Positions 47,218-57,772 are shown, counted from the first letter of the stretch. The stretch: DNA of 64,000 nucleotides from Pseudomonas sp. 8Z (GCF_902506535.1 NZ_LR733827.1:774805-838804); one strand, 5' to 3'. A program made the numbers and translations. The notes: generated by a model not told the origin, from the letters alone.

Positions 47218-49413
47218 TCAGCTCAGGCCCGCAACGCGCGCACGGGCCGCGTGCAGCTTCTTGTAGCTGTCGATCAGGCGCAGGTGTTTGTCCAGCCCTT
47301 CGAGCTGCATGCTGGTTGGCGTCAGGCCATGGAAGCGCACGCGGCCATCCACCGACCCGATCACCGCGTCCATACGCTCGTTGCCGAACATGCGCCGCAG
47401 GTTGTGCTCGTAGTTGGCCAGCTCCAGCTCGTCGTCCAACTGGATTTCCAGCACGGCATTGACCGCCTGGTAGAACAGGCCGCGCTCGACGGTGTTGTCG
47501 TTGTACTGCAGGAAGGCCTCGACCAGTTCCTTGGCCTCGTCGTATTTCTTCAGTGCCAGGTTGATCAGCAGCTTCAGCTCAAGGATGGTCAACTGGCCCC
47601 ACACCGTGTTGTCGTCGAACTCGACGCCGATCAGCGTGGTGATGTCGGTGTAGTCGTCGACCTCGGCGTTGTTGAGGTTGCGCAGCAGCGACTTCAGCTC
47701 GCGGTCGCTGAGGGCGTGCAGGTTGAGGACGTCCTTGCGAAACAGCAGCGCCTTGTTGGTGTTGTCCCAGATCAGGTCCTCGACCGGGTAGATCTCCGAG
47801 TAGCCCGGCACCAAGATGCGGCAGGCGTTGGCGCCGAGGTCATCAAAGGTGGCCACGTAGACCTCCTTGCCCAGGTCTTCGAGGATGCCGAACAGGGTCG
47901 CGGCTTCCTGCTCGTTGGAGTCGCTGCCCTCGCCGGAGAAATCCCACTCGACGAACTCGAAGTCTGCCTTGGCGCCGAAGAAGCGCCAGGACACCACACC
48001 GCTGGAGTCGATGAAGTGCTCGACGAAATTGTTCGGCTCGGTCAGCGCCAGGCTGTCGAAGGTCGGCTGCGGCAGGTCATTCAGGCCCTCGAAGCTGCGG
48101 CCCTGCAGCAGTTCGGTGAGGCTGCGCTCCAGCGCCACTTCCAGGCTCGGGTGGGCGCCGAAGGAGGCGAATACGCCGCCGGTACGCGGGTTCATCAAGG
48201 TCACGCACATCACCGGGAATTCACCGCCCAGCGAGGCATCCTTCACCAGCACCGGGAAGCCTTGCTCCTCCAGACCTTTAATACCGGCGACGATGCCCGG
48301 ATACTTGGCCAGCACCTCCTGCGGTACATCCGGCAGGCACAGCTCGCCTTCGAGGATTTCGCGCTTGACCGCCCGTTCGAAGATTTCCGACAGGCACTGC
48401 ACCTGGGCCTCGGCCAGGGTGTTGCCAGCGCTCATGCCGTTGGACAGGTACAGGTTCTCGATCAGGTTGGAGGGGAAGTACACCGTCTCGCCGTCACTCT
48501 GGCGCACGAAGGGCAGCGAGCAGATGCCGCGTAGGGTGTTGCCCGAGTTAGTGTCGTACAGGTGCGAGCCGCGCAGCTCGCCGTCCGGGTTGTAGATGGC
48601 CAGGCAATGCGCGTCGAGGATCTCTTCGGGCAGCGCGTCCTTCGGGCCCGGCTTGAACCAGCGCTCGTTGGGGTAATGGACGAACTCGGCGCTCGCGATG
48701 TCCTCGCCCCAGAACTGGTCGTTGTAGAAGAAGTTGCAGTTCAGCCGCTCGATGAACTCGCCCAGGGCCGAAGCCAGCGCGCTTTCCTTGGTCGCGCCCT
48801 TGCCGTTGGTGAAGCACATATTCGACTGCGCATCACGGATATGCAGCGACCAGACGTTGGGCACGATGTTGCGCCAGGAGGCAATCTCGATCTTCATGCC
48901 CAGATCCGCGAGGATGCCCGACATATTGGCGATGGTCTGCTCCAGCGGCAGATCCTTGCCTGGGATGTAAGTGGTGGTGTCACTCACCGGCATCAGCAGC
49001 GCCTGGGCGTCAGCATCGAGGTTTTCCACTTCTTCGATGATGAACTCGGGGCCCTGCTGCACCACCTTCTTCACCGTGCAGCGGTCGATGGAACGCAGAA
49101 TCCCCAGGCGATCCTTCTCGGAAATGTCCGCTGGCAGCTCGACCTGGATTTTGAAGATCTGCGCGTAGCGGTTCTCCGGGTCGACGATGTTGTTCTGCGA
49201 CAGGCGGATGTTCTCGGTGGGGATGCCGCGTGTCTGGCAGTACAGCTTGACGAAATAGGCTGCGCACAAGGCCGACGATGCCAGGAAATAGTCGAACGGC
49301 CCCGGCGCCGAGCCGTCGCCCTTGTAGCGAATCGGCTGATCGGCGATCACCGTGAAGTCATCGAATTTGGCTTCTAGGCGAAGGTTGTCGAGAAAGTTGA
49401 CCTTGATTTCCAT
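47218..49413 (-). CDS. OsmC-like/YcaO fusion protein
   Basis: 731 residues. The first 140 or so form an OsmC/Ohr-like domain (GDGSAPGPFDYFLASSALCA, then YFVKLYCQTRGI, with Cys in both). The rest is a YcaO domain resembling E. coli YcaO, an ATP-dependent enzyme class that activates amide backbones, linked in E. coli to RimO-dependent methylthiolation of ribosomal protein S12. YcaO-type signature regions include GKGATKESALASALGEFIER and ECLSEIFERAVKREI-like VQCLSEIFERAVKREILEGE. A helical C-terminal tail follows. No precursor-peptide gene is nearby, so a RiPP pathway is unlikely. Confidence 0.9.
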   Translation of the reverse strand: MEIKVNFLDNLRLEAKFDDFTVIADQPIRYKGDGSAPGPFDYFLASSALCAAYFVKLYCQTRGIPTENIRLSQNNIVDPENRYAQIFKIQVELPADISEKDRLGILRSIDRCTVKKVVQQGPEFIIEEVENLDADAQALLMPVSDTTTYIPGKDLPLEQTIANMSGILADLGMKIEIASWRNIVPNVWSLHIRDAQSNMCFTNGKGATKESALASALGEFIERLNCNFFYNDQFWGEDIASAEFVHYPNERWFKPGPKDALPEEILDAHCLAIYNPDGELRGSHLYDTNSGNTLRGICSLPFVRQSDGETVYFPSNLIENLYLSNGMSAGNTLAEAQVQCLSEIFERAVKREILEGELCLPDVPQEVLAKYPGIVAGIKGLEEQGFPVLVKDASLGGEFPVMCVTLMNPRTGGVFASFGAHPSLEVALERSLTELLQGRSFEGLNDLPQPTFDSLALTEPNNFVEHFIDSSGVVSWRFFGAKADFEFVEWDFSGEGSDSNEQEAATLFGILEDLGKEVYVATFDDLGANACRILVPGYSEIYPVEDLIWDNTNKALLFRKDVLNLHALSDRELKSLLRNLNNAEVDDYTDITTLIGVEFDDNTVWGQLTILELKLLINLALKKYDEAKELVEAFLQYNDNTVERGLFYQAVNAVLEIQLDDELELANYEHNLRRMFGNERMDAVIGSVDGRVRFHGLTPTSMQLEGLDKHLRLIDSYKKLHAARARVAGLS

Positions 49414-49509
49414 GGAGCGGCACCGGCAAGCGAAACGAAATGGCCGCCATTATCCGGGTTTTGCTTCGGATGTCTTGCGCCATGCGCCAAAGGGCGGGCA
49501 ATCGGAGCG

Positions 49510-49569
49510 GTCGCGGCTGAAGCCCCTCCCGCATCGAACCGGCACCGTGGGAGGCGCTTCAGCGGCGAC
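49510..49569. repeat. REPIN-like inverted pair
   Basis: GTCGCGGCTGAAGCCCCTCC at the left and GTGGGAGGCGCTTCAGCGGC at the right are inverted copies of the Pseudomonas GTGGGAGGGGCTTCAGCCGCGAC repeat. It lies between the YcaO gene and phoQ, and belongs to a different REP family from the ones at 33500 and 58930. Confidence 0.75.
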
Positions 49570-49589
49570 TCAGTGACAAGCGGCCCGCC

Positions 49590-50975
49590 TCAGTCGTACA
49601 GGCGCACGCGGAAGCAGGCCCCGCCGAGTTCGGAATCTTCCAGGCTCAGTTCGCCGTCGTAGCTCTCGACGATGTCCTCGACCACCGCCAGGCCAATCCC
49701 CTGCCCCGGATTCTGCACATCAAGCCGCTCGCCACGCTGCAGTACACGTGCGCGCTGGTCAGTCGGCACGCCGGGGCCATCGTCCTCGATGGTCAGCAGG
49801 CAGCCACCCGGCAGCAGCACCAGGCGCACCCGCACCTGGCGCAAACACAGGCGATAGGCGTTTTCCAGCAGATTGCCGAGCAACTCCATCAAGGCGCCGC
49901 GCTCCATGGTGATCTGACTGTGCTCGGGTACATCGAGGGTCGCCTCAACCTGCTTGTCGCGGTACACCTTGGCCAGCGAGCGGCACAGGCTGTCGAGCAA
50001 CGGCCAGACCTGCTCGCGATGGCGCACCAAGCCGCTGCGGCGCAAGCTGGCGCGCTGCAACTGGTAACCAATCTGCTGGCTCATGCGTTCGATCTGCGCC
50101 TGCATCAGTTGCGCTTGCTCACGGTTTTCGGCCTGTCCGGTCAGGGTTTCACCGACACCCTGCAGCACACTGAGCGGCGTTTTCAGGCTATGTGCGAGGT
50201 CTTCCAGAGAGTCACGGTAACGCTCGCGCTGGCGCCGTTCGCTATCGAGCAGACGGTTGAGGGAATTGGTCAGGCGCAATAATTCGCGCGGATGATCGTC
50301 GCTCAGGCGCTGGCGCGTTCCCGCCTCAACACCATCGAGCTCATCACTCAGGCCGCGTAGGCTGCGAAAGCCCCAGGTCAGGCCGAACCACAGCAGCCCC
50401 AGCAGTACCACCAGCGCCAACCCCAGCCACAGACGTAATTGCCAGGCAAAGCCGTTGAACAGGCTCCGGTACTCACGCGTGGGCTGCATGGTGACGATGC
50501 TCAGCGCCGTTTCGTCGCCGCGCAGCAGATCCACCTCAATGTCGTAGACGAAGTACTCCTGGCCATTCTTCTCATCACGCACCCGCACGAACTCGTGCCC
50601 ACGACCATCATAGTGCGGCAGGTATTGCACCAGTTCGTCCTGGGAGGAACGCGAGCGCCAGATCAGCTTGCCATCGCGGTCGAAGATAAAGCCGAGCAGG
50701 TGCGAATCGAGATTATCGAATTCCTCGTCCGGCATTTTCTCCGGCATGTGCAAGCGGCCATCATGGATGCGCGCCGCCGAGATAAGGGCCGCCGCATCGG
50801 AGGCCAGGCGTTTTTCCACCGTTTGCTCCAGAGCCATCATGAAAACGCCCTGCAGCACCGGCATCAGCAGCAGCATGAACACCACGGCCAGCGCCGTGGT
50901 GCCCAACATCAAGCGTAGGCGCAGCGAGCGAAAGCGCGCGCGCAACTGCCTCACGATGATGCGCGCACGCCTCAC
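49590..50975 (-). CDS. phoQ: Sensor histidine kinase PhoQ
   Basis: 461-residue inner-membrane sensor responding to low divalent cations in pseudomonads. Two membrane helices (about 20-42 and 183-203) flank an acidic periplasmic PhoQ-type sensor (MPDEEFDNLDSHLLGFIFDR). A HAMP-like linker follows, then the H-box EDLAHSLKTPLSVLQ, N-box LLGNLLENAYRL, and G-box DDGPGVP with GQGIGLAVVEDI. It overlaps phoP by 4 nt. Confidence 0.92.
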   Translation of the reverse strand: MRRARIIVRQLRARFRSLRLRLMLGTTALAVVFMLLLMPVLQGVFMMALEQTVEKRLASDAAALISAARIHDGRLHMPEKMPDEEFDNLDSHLLGFIFDRDGKLIWRSRSSQDELVQYLPHYDGRGHEFVRVRDEKNGQEYFVYDIEVDLLRGDETALSIVTMQPTREYRSLFNGFAWQLRLWLGLALVVLLGLLWFGLTWGFRSLRGLSDELDGVEAGTRQRLSDDHPRELLRLTNSLNRLLDSERRQRERYRDSLEDLAHSLKTPLSVLQGVGETLTGQAENREQAQLMQAQIERMSQQIGYQLQRASLRRSGLVRHREQVWPLLDSLCRSLAKVYRDKQVEATLDVPEHSQITMERGALMELLGNLLENAYRLCLRQVRVRLVLLPGGCLLTIEDDGPGVPTDQRARVLQRGERLDVQNPGQGIGLAVVEDIVESYDGELSLEDSELGGACFRVRLYD

Positions 50976-51649
50976 TTACAGCGCTCGTTGAACAGATAGC
51001 CCTGGCCGCGCACCGTCTCGATCAGCTTGTTATCGACCGCTCCGTCGAGCTTGCGGCGCAGGCGTCCGACCAAGACCTCGATGACGTTCGGATCACGCTC
51101 GTCATCGCCTGGATAAAGCTGCTCCATCAGGCGTTCTTTAGCGACCACCTGCTGATGATGCAGCATGAGGTATTCGAGGATGCGGTATTCATAGGCCGTC
51201 AGTTGCAGCGACTGCTCGTCGACGGTCGCCTGCTTGCGGTTGAGATCGAGCACCAGGTTGCCCGCTTCGATGGTGGACTTGGTGAACCCTGAAGATCGCC
51301 GCAACAAGGCGTTCAGACGCGCTTCCAACTCCTCGAACTGGAACGGTTTGACCAGGTAATCATCGGCGCCGCAGGACAAGCCTTCCACCTTGTCCTGCCA
51401 GTTGCCACGCGCGGTCAGAATCAGGATCGGAAACGTCTTGTCCTGGCTACGCAATTGGCGGATCAGCTCGATGCCATTCATGCCAGGCAGGCCGAGATCG
51501 ACCAGGGCCAGATCGTGATTGAAGTTCTCCGTACGGTACAACGCCTCTTCGGCCGTACGCACGGCGTCAACCACATGGCCATTCTCACTGAGGCGAGTGA
51601 ACAAATGGTGGCGCAGCAGCGCTTCATCCTCCACCACCAGCAATTTCAT
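50972..51649 (-). CDS. phoP: Response regulator PhoP
   Basis: 225-residue OmpR-family regulator. Receiver domain 1-120 with KLLVVEDEALLRHHL, phospho-Asp in LALVDLGLPGM and Lys in DDYLVKPF; winged-helix DNA-binding domain at about 130-222 (LTAYEYRILEYLMLHHQQVV, VIEVLVGRLRRKLDG). The frame extends 19 codons upstream, but ATG 51649 gives the family start MKLLVVEDEA. Coupled to phoQ. Binding sites for OmpR-type regulators with 11-bp spacing lie upstream of the next gene in the same direction. Confidence 0.94.
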   Translation of the reverse strand: MKLLVVEDEALLRHHLFTRLSENGHVVDAVRTAEEALYRTENFNHDLALVDLGLPGMNGIELIRQLRSQDKTFPILILTARGNWQDKVEGLSCGADDYLVKPFQFEELEARLNALLRRSSGFTKSTIEAGNLVLDLNRKQATVDEQSLQLTAYEYRILEYLMLHHQQVVAKERLMEQLYPGDDERDPNVIEVLVGRLRRKLDGAVDNKLIETVRGQGYLFNERCK

Positions 51650-51781
51650 GACATGTACTCTCCTCTTTGCAGTTGGACGCAGGCGTGACGAGCAGGCCTG
51701 GCCCACCCGCGCAACGTCAATCGCCTTCGATCTAGGTATTCCGACTCAGTTCCTGCATGGATATCAACCGGCCCCTAGCGT

Positions 51782-52099
51782 TCAGCCATCGCGCCAGGGG
51801 CTTGAGGCCTGCGCTTCGACCCAGAGGTTCTGTGGACGCAGGTTATAACCGCTGTAGCGGTCGGCGAAACATTCATCACCAAGGCAGTTATGCCCTTCGG
51901 CAGCGCGCCGACCTACGCGCACACTCCAAACGCCATCGTCATCGATCACCTTGTCCAGGCGCGGATCTGCGGGCCTGACGCTAAACACATAGGGTTTCTG
52001 ACTATTGCGCGTATCAGGAAGGTTGTCGTCGGCTTGGGCAGCGCCGGCGCCCAGGACCAGGCAGGTGCTCAACACAACACGGTTCAGGGTGATTTTCAT
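51782..52099 (-). CDS. Small secreted protein upstream of phoPQ, function unknown
   Basis: 105 residues with a signal peptide cleaved near GAGAAQA-DDN. The mature part is polar with two Cys (HNCLGDECFADRYSGYNL), perhaps a disulfide. It precedes phoP by 132 nt on the same strand, the place taken by oprH in P. aeruginosa; it is not an OprH-like barrel. The 11-bp repeats upstream suggest PhoP control. Confidence 0.75.
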   Translation of the reverse strand: MKITLNRVVLSTCLVLGAGAAQADDNLPDTRNSQKPYVFSVRPADPRLDKVIDDDGVWSVRVGRRAAEGHNCLGDECFADRYSGYNLRPQNLWVEAQASSPWRDG

Positions 52100-52158
52100 G
52101 GAATCAGTCCTCTCGCTGCAGTGCGATCAACTCAGCCATGAGTTTGCGCGAAGACTAC

Positions 52159-52196
52159 TGAATCCCCGCTGAACCCTCCTTGAACCAGCACTGAAC
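52159..52196 (-). promoter_or_regulatory. Four 11-bp-spaced direct repeats, likely PhoP-type sites
   Basis: On the minus strand GTTCA-type motifs are read at 52196, 52185, 52174 and (as ATTCA) 52163, exactly 11 bp apart. This one-turn spacing is the hallmark of OmpR/PhoB/PhoP binding sites. They lie 60-97 nt upstream of the small secreted protein and so upstream of phoPQ. Confidence 0.6.
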
Positions 52197-52212
52197 AGCT
52201 CGCATTCGCGAG

Positions 52213-53385
52213 CTATAAACGCCGCACCAGCGTCGCAGCGAGCAGAAACATCGCAGCCAACACCGCCAGCAGCGCCAACCAGCCAGCATGCTCCCAGACG
52301 TACCCTCCCAGATAGCCGACCAGGCTTGAGCCCAGATAATAAGCGCATAAATACAGCGCCGAAGCCTGCGCCTTGGCCCCTTGAGCATGCGTGCCCACCT
52401 GCCCGCTGGCCACCGCATGGGCCGCGAAAAAGCCCAGGGTGAACAGCGCCAAACCCGCCACAGCGGCACTCAGCCAGGGCGTAGCGCAGAGAGCGACACC
52501 CAGCAGCATCAGACAGATCGACCCCAGCAACACTTGCCGCGCGCCGAAACGCGGCACCAAGCGTCCAGCCCAGCCGGCACTGAAGATCCCCAGCAAATAG
52601 ACCACGAACAGCAGACCGATAACCGTGGCCGACAGATTGAACGGCGCCCCGGCCAGGCGAAAACCGACGTAATTGAACAGGGCTACGAAGCCCCCCATCA
52701 ACAGAAATGCCAGAGCAAACAGCAGGCGTAAACGCGGGTTACTCAGGTGCATGGCGAAGTTGCGCAAAAGCCCGCGCAGCGACAGTGGCTGCGCGGTGAA
52801 ATGCCGTGAGGGCGGCAGCAGCCAGATAAACAGCGCCAAAGCCAATAGCCCCAAGCCGGCGATGCCTCCAAGTGCCCAGGGCCAGCCACCAAGATCGCTG
52901 AGCAGACCGGCCAGCAGACGCCCCAGCAAGCCACCTAATGCGGTGCCACCGATATACAAGCCCATCGCCGCTGGCAACGACTGCGGTGCGAACTCCTCAC
53001 CGACATAAGCCATGGCCAGCGCCGGCAGGCCACTCAGCGCCAATCCCAGCAACGCCCGCAGCACCAGCAGGCTGCCCCAGTCCTCGACCCAGGAACAGGC
53101 AATGCCCAGCAACGCGGCCAAGCCCAAGGCCGCAGCCATGACCGGCTTGCGCCCCCAGCTTTCGGCCAGAGCCCCGGAAACCAGCAGGCACAGCGCCAGG
53201 CTCAGGGTGGTCAGCGACAGCGCCAAACTGCTGCTGGCCGCGGACACGCGAAAGTGCGCCGCCAACAACGGCAGCAGCGGCTGAACGCAATAAAGCATGG
53301 CGAAAGTGGCGAAACCGGCGCAGAACAGCGCCAGAGTGGCACGCCGATAAGCGGCGGTACCACGTACGAGATGGCTGGTGGGCAT
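52213..53385 (-). CDS. MFS transporter
   Basis: 390-residue major facilitator, about twelve helices. The motif-A region is ALAESWGRKPVMAAALGLAA, and the N-terminal helices (TLALFCAGFATFAMLYCVQP) resemble the YnfM/inner-membrane drug-efflux type. Substrate not predictable. It ends 17 nt before the first of the 11-bp repeats, so it is transcribed separately from the phoPQ unit. Confidence 0.87.
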   Translation of the reverse strand: MPTSHLVRGTAAYRRATLALFCAGFATFAMLYCVQPLLPLLAAHFRVSAASSSLALSLTTLSLALCLLVSGALAESWGRKPVMAAALGLAALLGIACSWVEDWGSLLVLRALLGLALSGLPALAMAYVGEEFAPQSLPAAMGLYIGGTALGGLLGRLLAGLLSDLGGWPWALGGIAGLGLLALALFIWLLPPSRHFTAQPLSLRGLLRNFAMHLSNPRLRLLFALAFLLMGGFVALFNYVGFRLAGAPFNLSATVIGLLFVVYLLGIFSAGWAGRLVPRFGARQVLLGSICLMLLGVALCATPWLSAAVAGLALFTLGFFAAHAVASGQVGTHAQGAKAQASALYLCAYYLGSSLVGYLGGYVWEHAGWLALLAVLAAMFLLAATLVRRL

Positions 53386-53475
53386 CGAAGCGACTCTTGC
53401 AACTCGACTCAGGGATGGGCGAAAAATCTTAGCATGCTATCGATACCAGTGACGCCTGTGCCGATCTTTCTCCGC

Positions 53476-53940
53476 TCACTGCCCGCGCAGGCGCTGCAAC
53501 TGCGCCAGCAGGCCGGCTGAGGTCTGCTCACCCATCAGGCGCTCACGCAACTTGCCCTCGGCATCGATGATGTAAGTCACAGGCAGCGCATCGTTGTGCG
53601 GCAAACCGAAGCGCGCGGCCGGATCCTGCGCCAATACGGTGAACTGGATATCGAAGGCATCCGTGGCCTGCTTGAGCTCCTCGCCTTGCAAGCCGTCGAA
53701 GTTGACTCCGATGACCTGCGCGCCTTGTCCTTGCAGCGTCTTGGCCAACACGTTGAGCTCAGGGATTTCGGTACGGCACGGCGCGCACCATTGCGCCCAA
53801 TAATTGATGACTAGCCACTGGCCATCGAGGCTATCAGCCGTTACCTTTCGTCCATGCTGATCCGGCCCGAAGTCTTCGCTGCAAGCAGTCAACAGCAGAC
53901 CCGCACAGATACCCATTACCACCTTGCAGAGTGAGCCCAT
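53476..53940 (-). CDS. TlpA-family thioredoxin-like lipoprotein
   Basis: 154 residues. A lipoprotein signal with the lipobox LLTAC (Cys about residue 20) is followed by a thioredoxin fold with active site WCAPC in NYWAQWCAPCRTEIPELNV and the cis-Pro in DALPVTYIIDAEGKL. It probably reduces disulfides in the periplasm. Divergent from the PilZ-like gene with only 30 nt between start codons. Confidence 0.9.
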   Translation of the reverse strand: MGSLCKVVMGICAGLLLTACSEDFGPDQHGRKVTADSLDGQWLVINYWAQWCAPCRTEIPELNVLAKTLQGQGAQVIGVNFDGLQGEELKQATDAFDIQFTVLAQDPAARFGLPHNDALPVTYIIDAEGKLRERLMGEQTSAGLLAQLQRLRGQ

Positions 53941-53970
53941 GCCCTCGATCCTCGAACTTCCGGGGTTGAT

Positions 53971-55377
53971 ATGACGCTGGATGCCCTACGCCTGGAAGTT
54001 CCCGAGATTCGCGCAGACGGCAGCGGCGTGCCTGCGGATCTGCTCGAACAACTGGCCCAGGCGCGCCAGCAGGATCTGGGCAGCGCACTGCAACGGGTGT
54101 TAGGCCTGCTGTTCAATCTCAACCGCAGCGCGCTGACCTTACTGGAAAGGCAGCGTGCGCTGCAAAGTTTCAGTGACGAGTTCCGCCACTACGCCGCCCT
54201 CACCGACACTCGCAAGACTCCCGACACCCTCTTCGTACACCTGTGCAGCGAACTGGCCATTGGTTTCAAACGCCTGTTGCTGCAGATTCTCCAGGGCCGC
54301 CACCCGTCCCGCCCGCACCTGGCCTGGTGCCTGTACATGGCGCAACATTTTCTCGCCCAACACTTGCTGCGCAACTACCAGCTCTACCAGGAGCCACCTG
54401 CCGCCATCTGGCGCGACAGCCACCTGCTGTACTGGATTGGCGAGCACCAGCAATGCCTGGACGAGCCCATCGCCGCCGCCTTCCAACCAAGACCCGCCAA
54501 TACCCTACGCGGCCTCTACCAGCAAAGCTTGCTGCTGGCGCTAAGCAATCCATTCCACCTGGCGGAAGGCGAATGCCTGCTGCTGTTCGTCGCACTATCG
54601 CCCTACGCAGACTTGGCGCGCCTGCTGGACTGGGACAAGGACGACAACGAGGACGGCCCGACCATCGATCTAAGCCAGCCCCAGGCCTACCTGAGCCAGG
54701 ATCAACAACCAGAGGGCGATGTGCACAACCTGCGGCGCCTCGAACTGGGCGCCCTACTGGTCGCACTGAGCGAACCTGCCCCGCTGCAGAGCCAGGCAGA
54801 ACATGAACTGCTGGCACGCGTGCATGCACACTGGCTTGGCCGCGAGCAGCGTCGACACGAGCGCGCCGAGCTTGTCGGCCAATGCAATCTGGTCATCGGC
54901 CTGAGCGCCATCCATGCCCAATTGCTCGACCAGTTGCCACCACGTACGACAGCCAACCTGCTCGATACCAGCGCAGGTGGTGCACGCCTGCTGTGCCACC
55001 GCGACGAAGGCGCACAACTAAGCGTCGGACAATTGGTGTTGCTACTCACCGACAGTACACCCAGCCTAGCCCTGGTACGCTGGCGGCATCTCAACCATGC
55101 AGGTCTACACCTAGGCCTGCGCTACCTAAAAGGCCTGCCTCGCCCCGTGTGGCTGCGGCGTACCCCGAGCGCCCAAACCCACCCTGGCGTACTGCAAAGC
55201 ACCCCCGAACCGGGTAACGGCTGGCATCACGGTCTCTGGCTACCGAGCGGCCAGTTCGTCGAAGGCGAGCACCTGTGGCTGCAACTGCTCAACATTCATA
55301 ACCAGGCGACCCTGCCTTTACCGGCCAGCAACCTGGACACCCCTCTGGTATCGCGCTACCCGCTGCGCCTGGGCTAA
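53971..55377 (+). CDS. Helical protein with a C-terminal PilZ-like motif
   Basis: 468 residues without membrane segments. The first 300 are helical, Leu/Gln-rich and unassigned. Toward the C-terminus RREQRRHER-type basic residues (REQRRHERAELVGQCNLVIG) are followed about 40 residues later by LLDTSAGGARLLC, fitting the R-x3-R and D-x-S-x2-G pattern of c-di-GMP-binding PilZ domains. The final part is beta-rich. A c-di-GMP effector role is inference. Conserved in pseudomonads beside the TlpA-like and YihY genes. Confidence 0.7.
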   Translation: MTLDALRLEVPEIRADGSGVPADLLEQLAQARQQDLGSALQRVLGLLFNLNRSALTLLERQRALQSFSDEFRHYAALTDTRKTPDTLFVHLCSELAIGFKRLLLQILQGRHPSRPHLAWCLYMAQHFLAQHLLRNYQLYQEPPAAIWRDSHLLYWIGEHQQCLDEPIAAAFQPRPANTLRGLYQQSLLLALSNPFHLAEGECLLLFVALSPYADLARLLDWDKDDNEDGPTIDLSQPQAYLSQDQQPEGDVHNLRRLELGALLVALSEPAPLQSQAEHELLARVHAHWLGREQRRHERAELVGQCNLVIGLSAIHAQLLDQLPPRTTANLLDTSAGGARLLCHRDEGAQLSVGQLVLLLTDSTPSLALVRWRHLNHAGLHLGLRYLKGLPRPVWLRRTPSAQTHPGVLQSTPEPGNGWHHGLWLPSGQFVEGEHLWLQLLNIHNQATLPLPASNLDTPLVSRYPLRLG

Positions 55378-55386
55378 GCCGCGCGG

Positions 55387-56640
55387 TCAATTGTCCACTC
55401 GTGCCTCCTGACGCCCGGACAACCAGGCTGCCAGATTTTCGCCAAACAGTTCGTCCTGTTGCGCCTGCAAGGTCTGCAGGGCCTGGCGCATGGCCGGATA
55501 CCAAGGCTCATCGAGGCGCTCGGGCAACTGGCGCACACTCGGCAGCGGCCAGGGACTGTTTGCTAGCAACTGCTGCAGGCTGAAGTGGTGCAAATCGCGA
55601 CACAGCACCCAACCGCCGCCACTGGCACGACACGCCAAGTGCTCACGCTCCAGAAATGCCATCACCTCCCACCACTCATCCTCCGGCACTCGCCAGCCCG
55701 CCCCCTGCAGGTCGCCGTGCTGCAACGGCTCACCACGCTGCTGGCGCTCCAGCAACAAACGCAGAATACCGAGCAACACCAGCGAGCGCGGCAGCGGGCG
55801 CCGCCGCCAGTGTTTCGGCAGCGACAGGCTGCACACCAGCTCGGCGCCGAGCAGCACGATCAACCACGACAGATAGACCCACAGCAGAAACAGCGGCACG
55901 CTGGCAAAGGCGCCATAGATCAGGTGGTAACCGGGAAACAGGCGCACATAAAGCCCGAACAGCGCCTTGGCGATTTCAAACAGCACAGCGGCGAACAGCC
56001 CGCCCTGCAAGGCATGACGCAAGGGCACCCGCGTATTGGGCACCGCGGCATAGAGCAACGTGAATGCCGCCACACTCGACAGCAAGGGCATGAAGCGCAA
56101 TATCGTCTTGGCGCCCAGCACCGCGTCCGGCCCGGAGATCAGCGATAAGGAGGTGATATAGGTACTCACGGCGAAACCAGCACCAAGCAACAGCGGGCCA
56201 AGGCTGAGAATCGCCCAATACAGCAGGAAGCTGGACATGCCGCGCCGCGGCTGCCGCACGCGCCAGATGGCGTTGAAGCTTTTCTCGATGCTCACCAGCA
56301 TCAGAAACGCCGTCACCGCCAGCACGGCGACACCTATCCAGGTCAGTTGCCGCGCCTGGCCAGTGAACTCGCGCAGGTACTGCTGCACAGTCTCACCGGT
56401 AGACGGCACGAAGTTATGGAAGATAAACGTCTGGATGTCTTCACCGACACCCTGGAAAGCCGGGATGGCCGAGAGCATGGCGAAGGTGACTGTCATCATC
56501 GGCACCACCGCGAACAACGTGGTATAGGTCAGGGCCGCCGCACTGCTGGTGCCGCGATCATCGACGAAGCGCTGCAACAGGGCACGCCAGAAGTCCAACC
56601 AATCGCGCAGTCGATGCTGCATGCCTTCTCCTAAATGCAC
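55387..56640 (-). CDS. YihY/BrkB (UPF0761) family membrane protein
   Basis: 417 residues. About six helices occupy residues 30-275: [40 protein letters not shown], and [20 protein letters not shown] with [20 protein letters not shown], the YihY core. A long soluble C-terminal part follows, longer than in the 290-residue E. coli YihY. Sometimes annotated ribonuclease BN, which is outdated. Function unknown. Convergent with the PilZ-like gene (9-nt gap). Confidence 0.88.
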   Translation of the reverse strand: MHLGEGMQHRLRDWLDFWRALLQRFVDDRGTSSAAALTYTTLFAVVPMMTVTFAMLSAIPAFQGVGEDIQTFIFHNFVPSTGETVQQYLREFTGQARQLTWIGVAVLAVTAFLMLVSIEKSFNAIWRVRQPRRGMSSFLLYWAILSLGPLLLGAGFAVSTYITSLSLISGPDAVLGAKTILRFMPLLSSVAAFTLLYAAVPNTRVPLRHALQGGLFAAVLFEIAKALFGLYVRLFPGYHLIYGAFASVPLFLLWVYLSWLIVLLGAELVCSLSLPKHWRRRPLPRSLVLLGILRLLLERQQRGEPLQHGDLQGAGWRVPEDEWWEVMAFLEREHLACRASGGGWVLCRDLHHFSLQQLLANSPWPLPSVRQLPERLDEPWYPAMRQALQTLQAQQDELFGENLAAWLSGRQEARVDN

Positions 56641-56825
56641 TGCGTTGATCGACCCACGGATGCCGATGGGACTCCTTTCACGGTAAGCGCGTCATAACGC
56701 AATTGCCGACGCTCAATGGACAGCTCACCGCGCGAAAAGGTCGCATGAGCGTCACCGGCAGTTTTCGCGCTGGCAGGCGTGAGGCGGTTAGAATAGCCAG
56801 CACCTCAAACCAAATACAGCCCACC

Positions 56826-57772
<947 letters not shown>

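Noticed and set aside
47251..48534. 427-codon plus-strand open frame over the YcaO gene
   Set aside because: Antisense to a well-supported gene, with Val/Gln-rich composition typical of reverse-frame artefacts.
47218..49413. A RiPP biosynthetic cluster around the YcaO gene
   Set aside because: There is no precursor peptide, dehydrogenase, protease or exporter gene next to it, and the domain resembles housekeeping YcaO.
55387..56640. Ribonuclease BN annotation for the YihY protein
   Set aside because: The BN name was shown not to apply to this membrane family; the helices argue against a nuclease.
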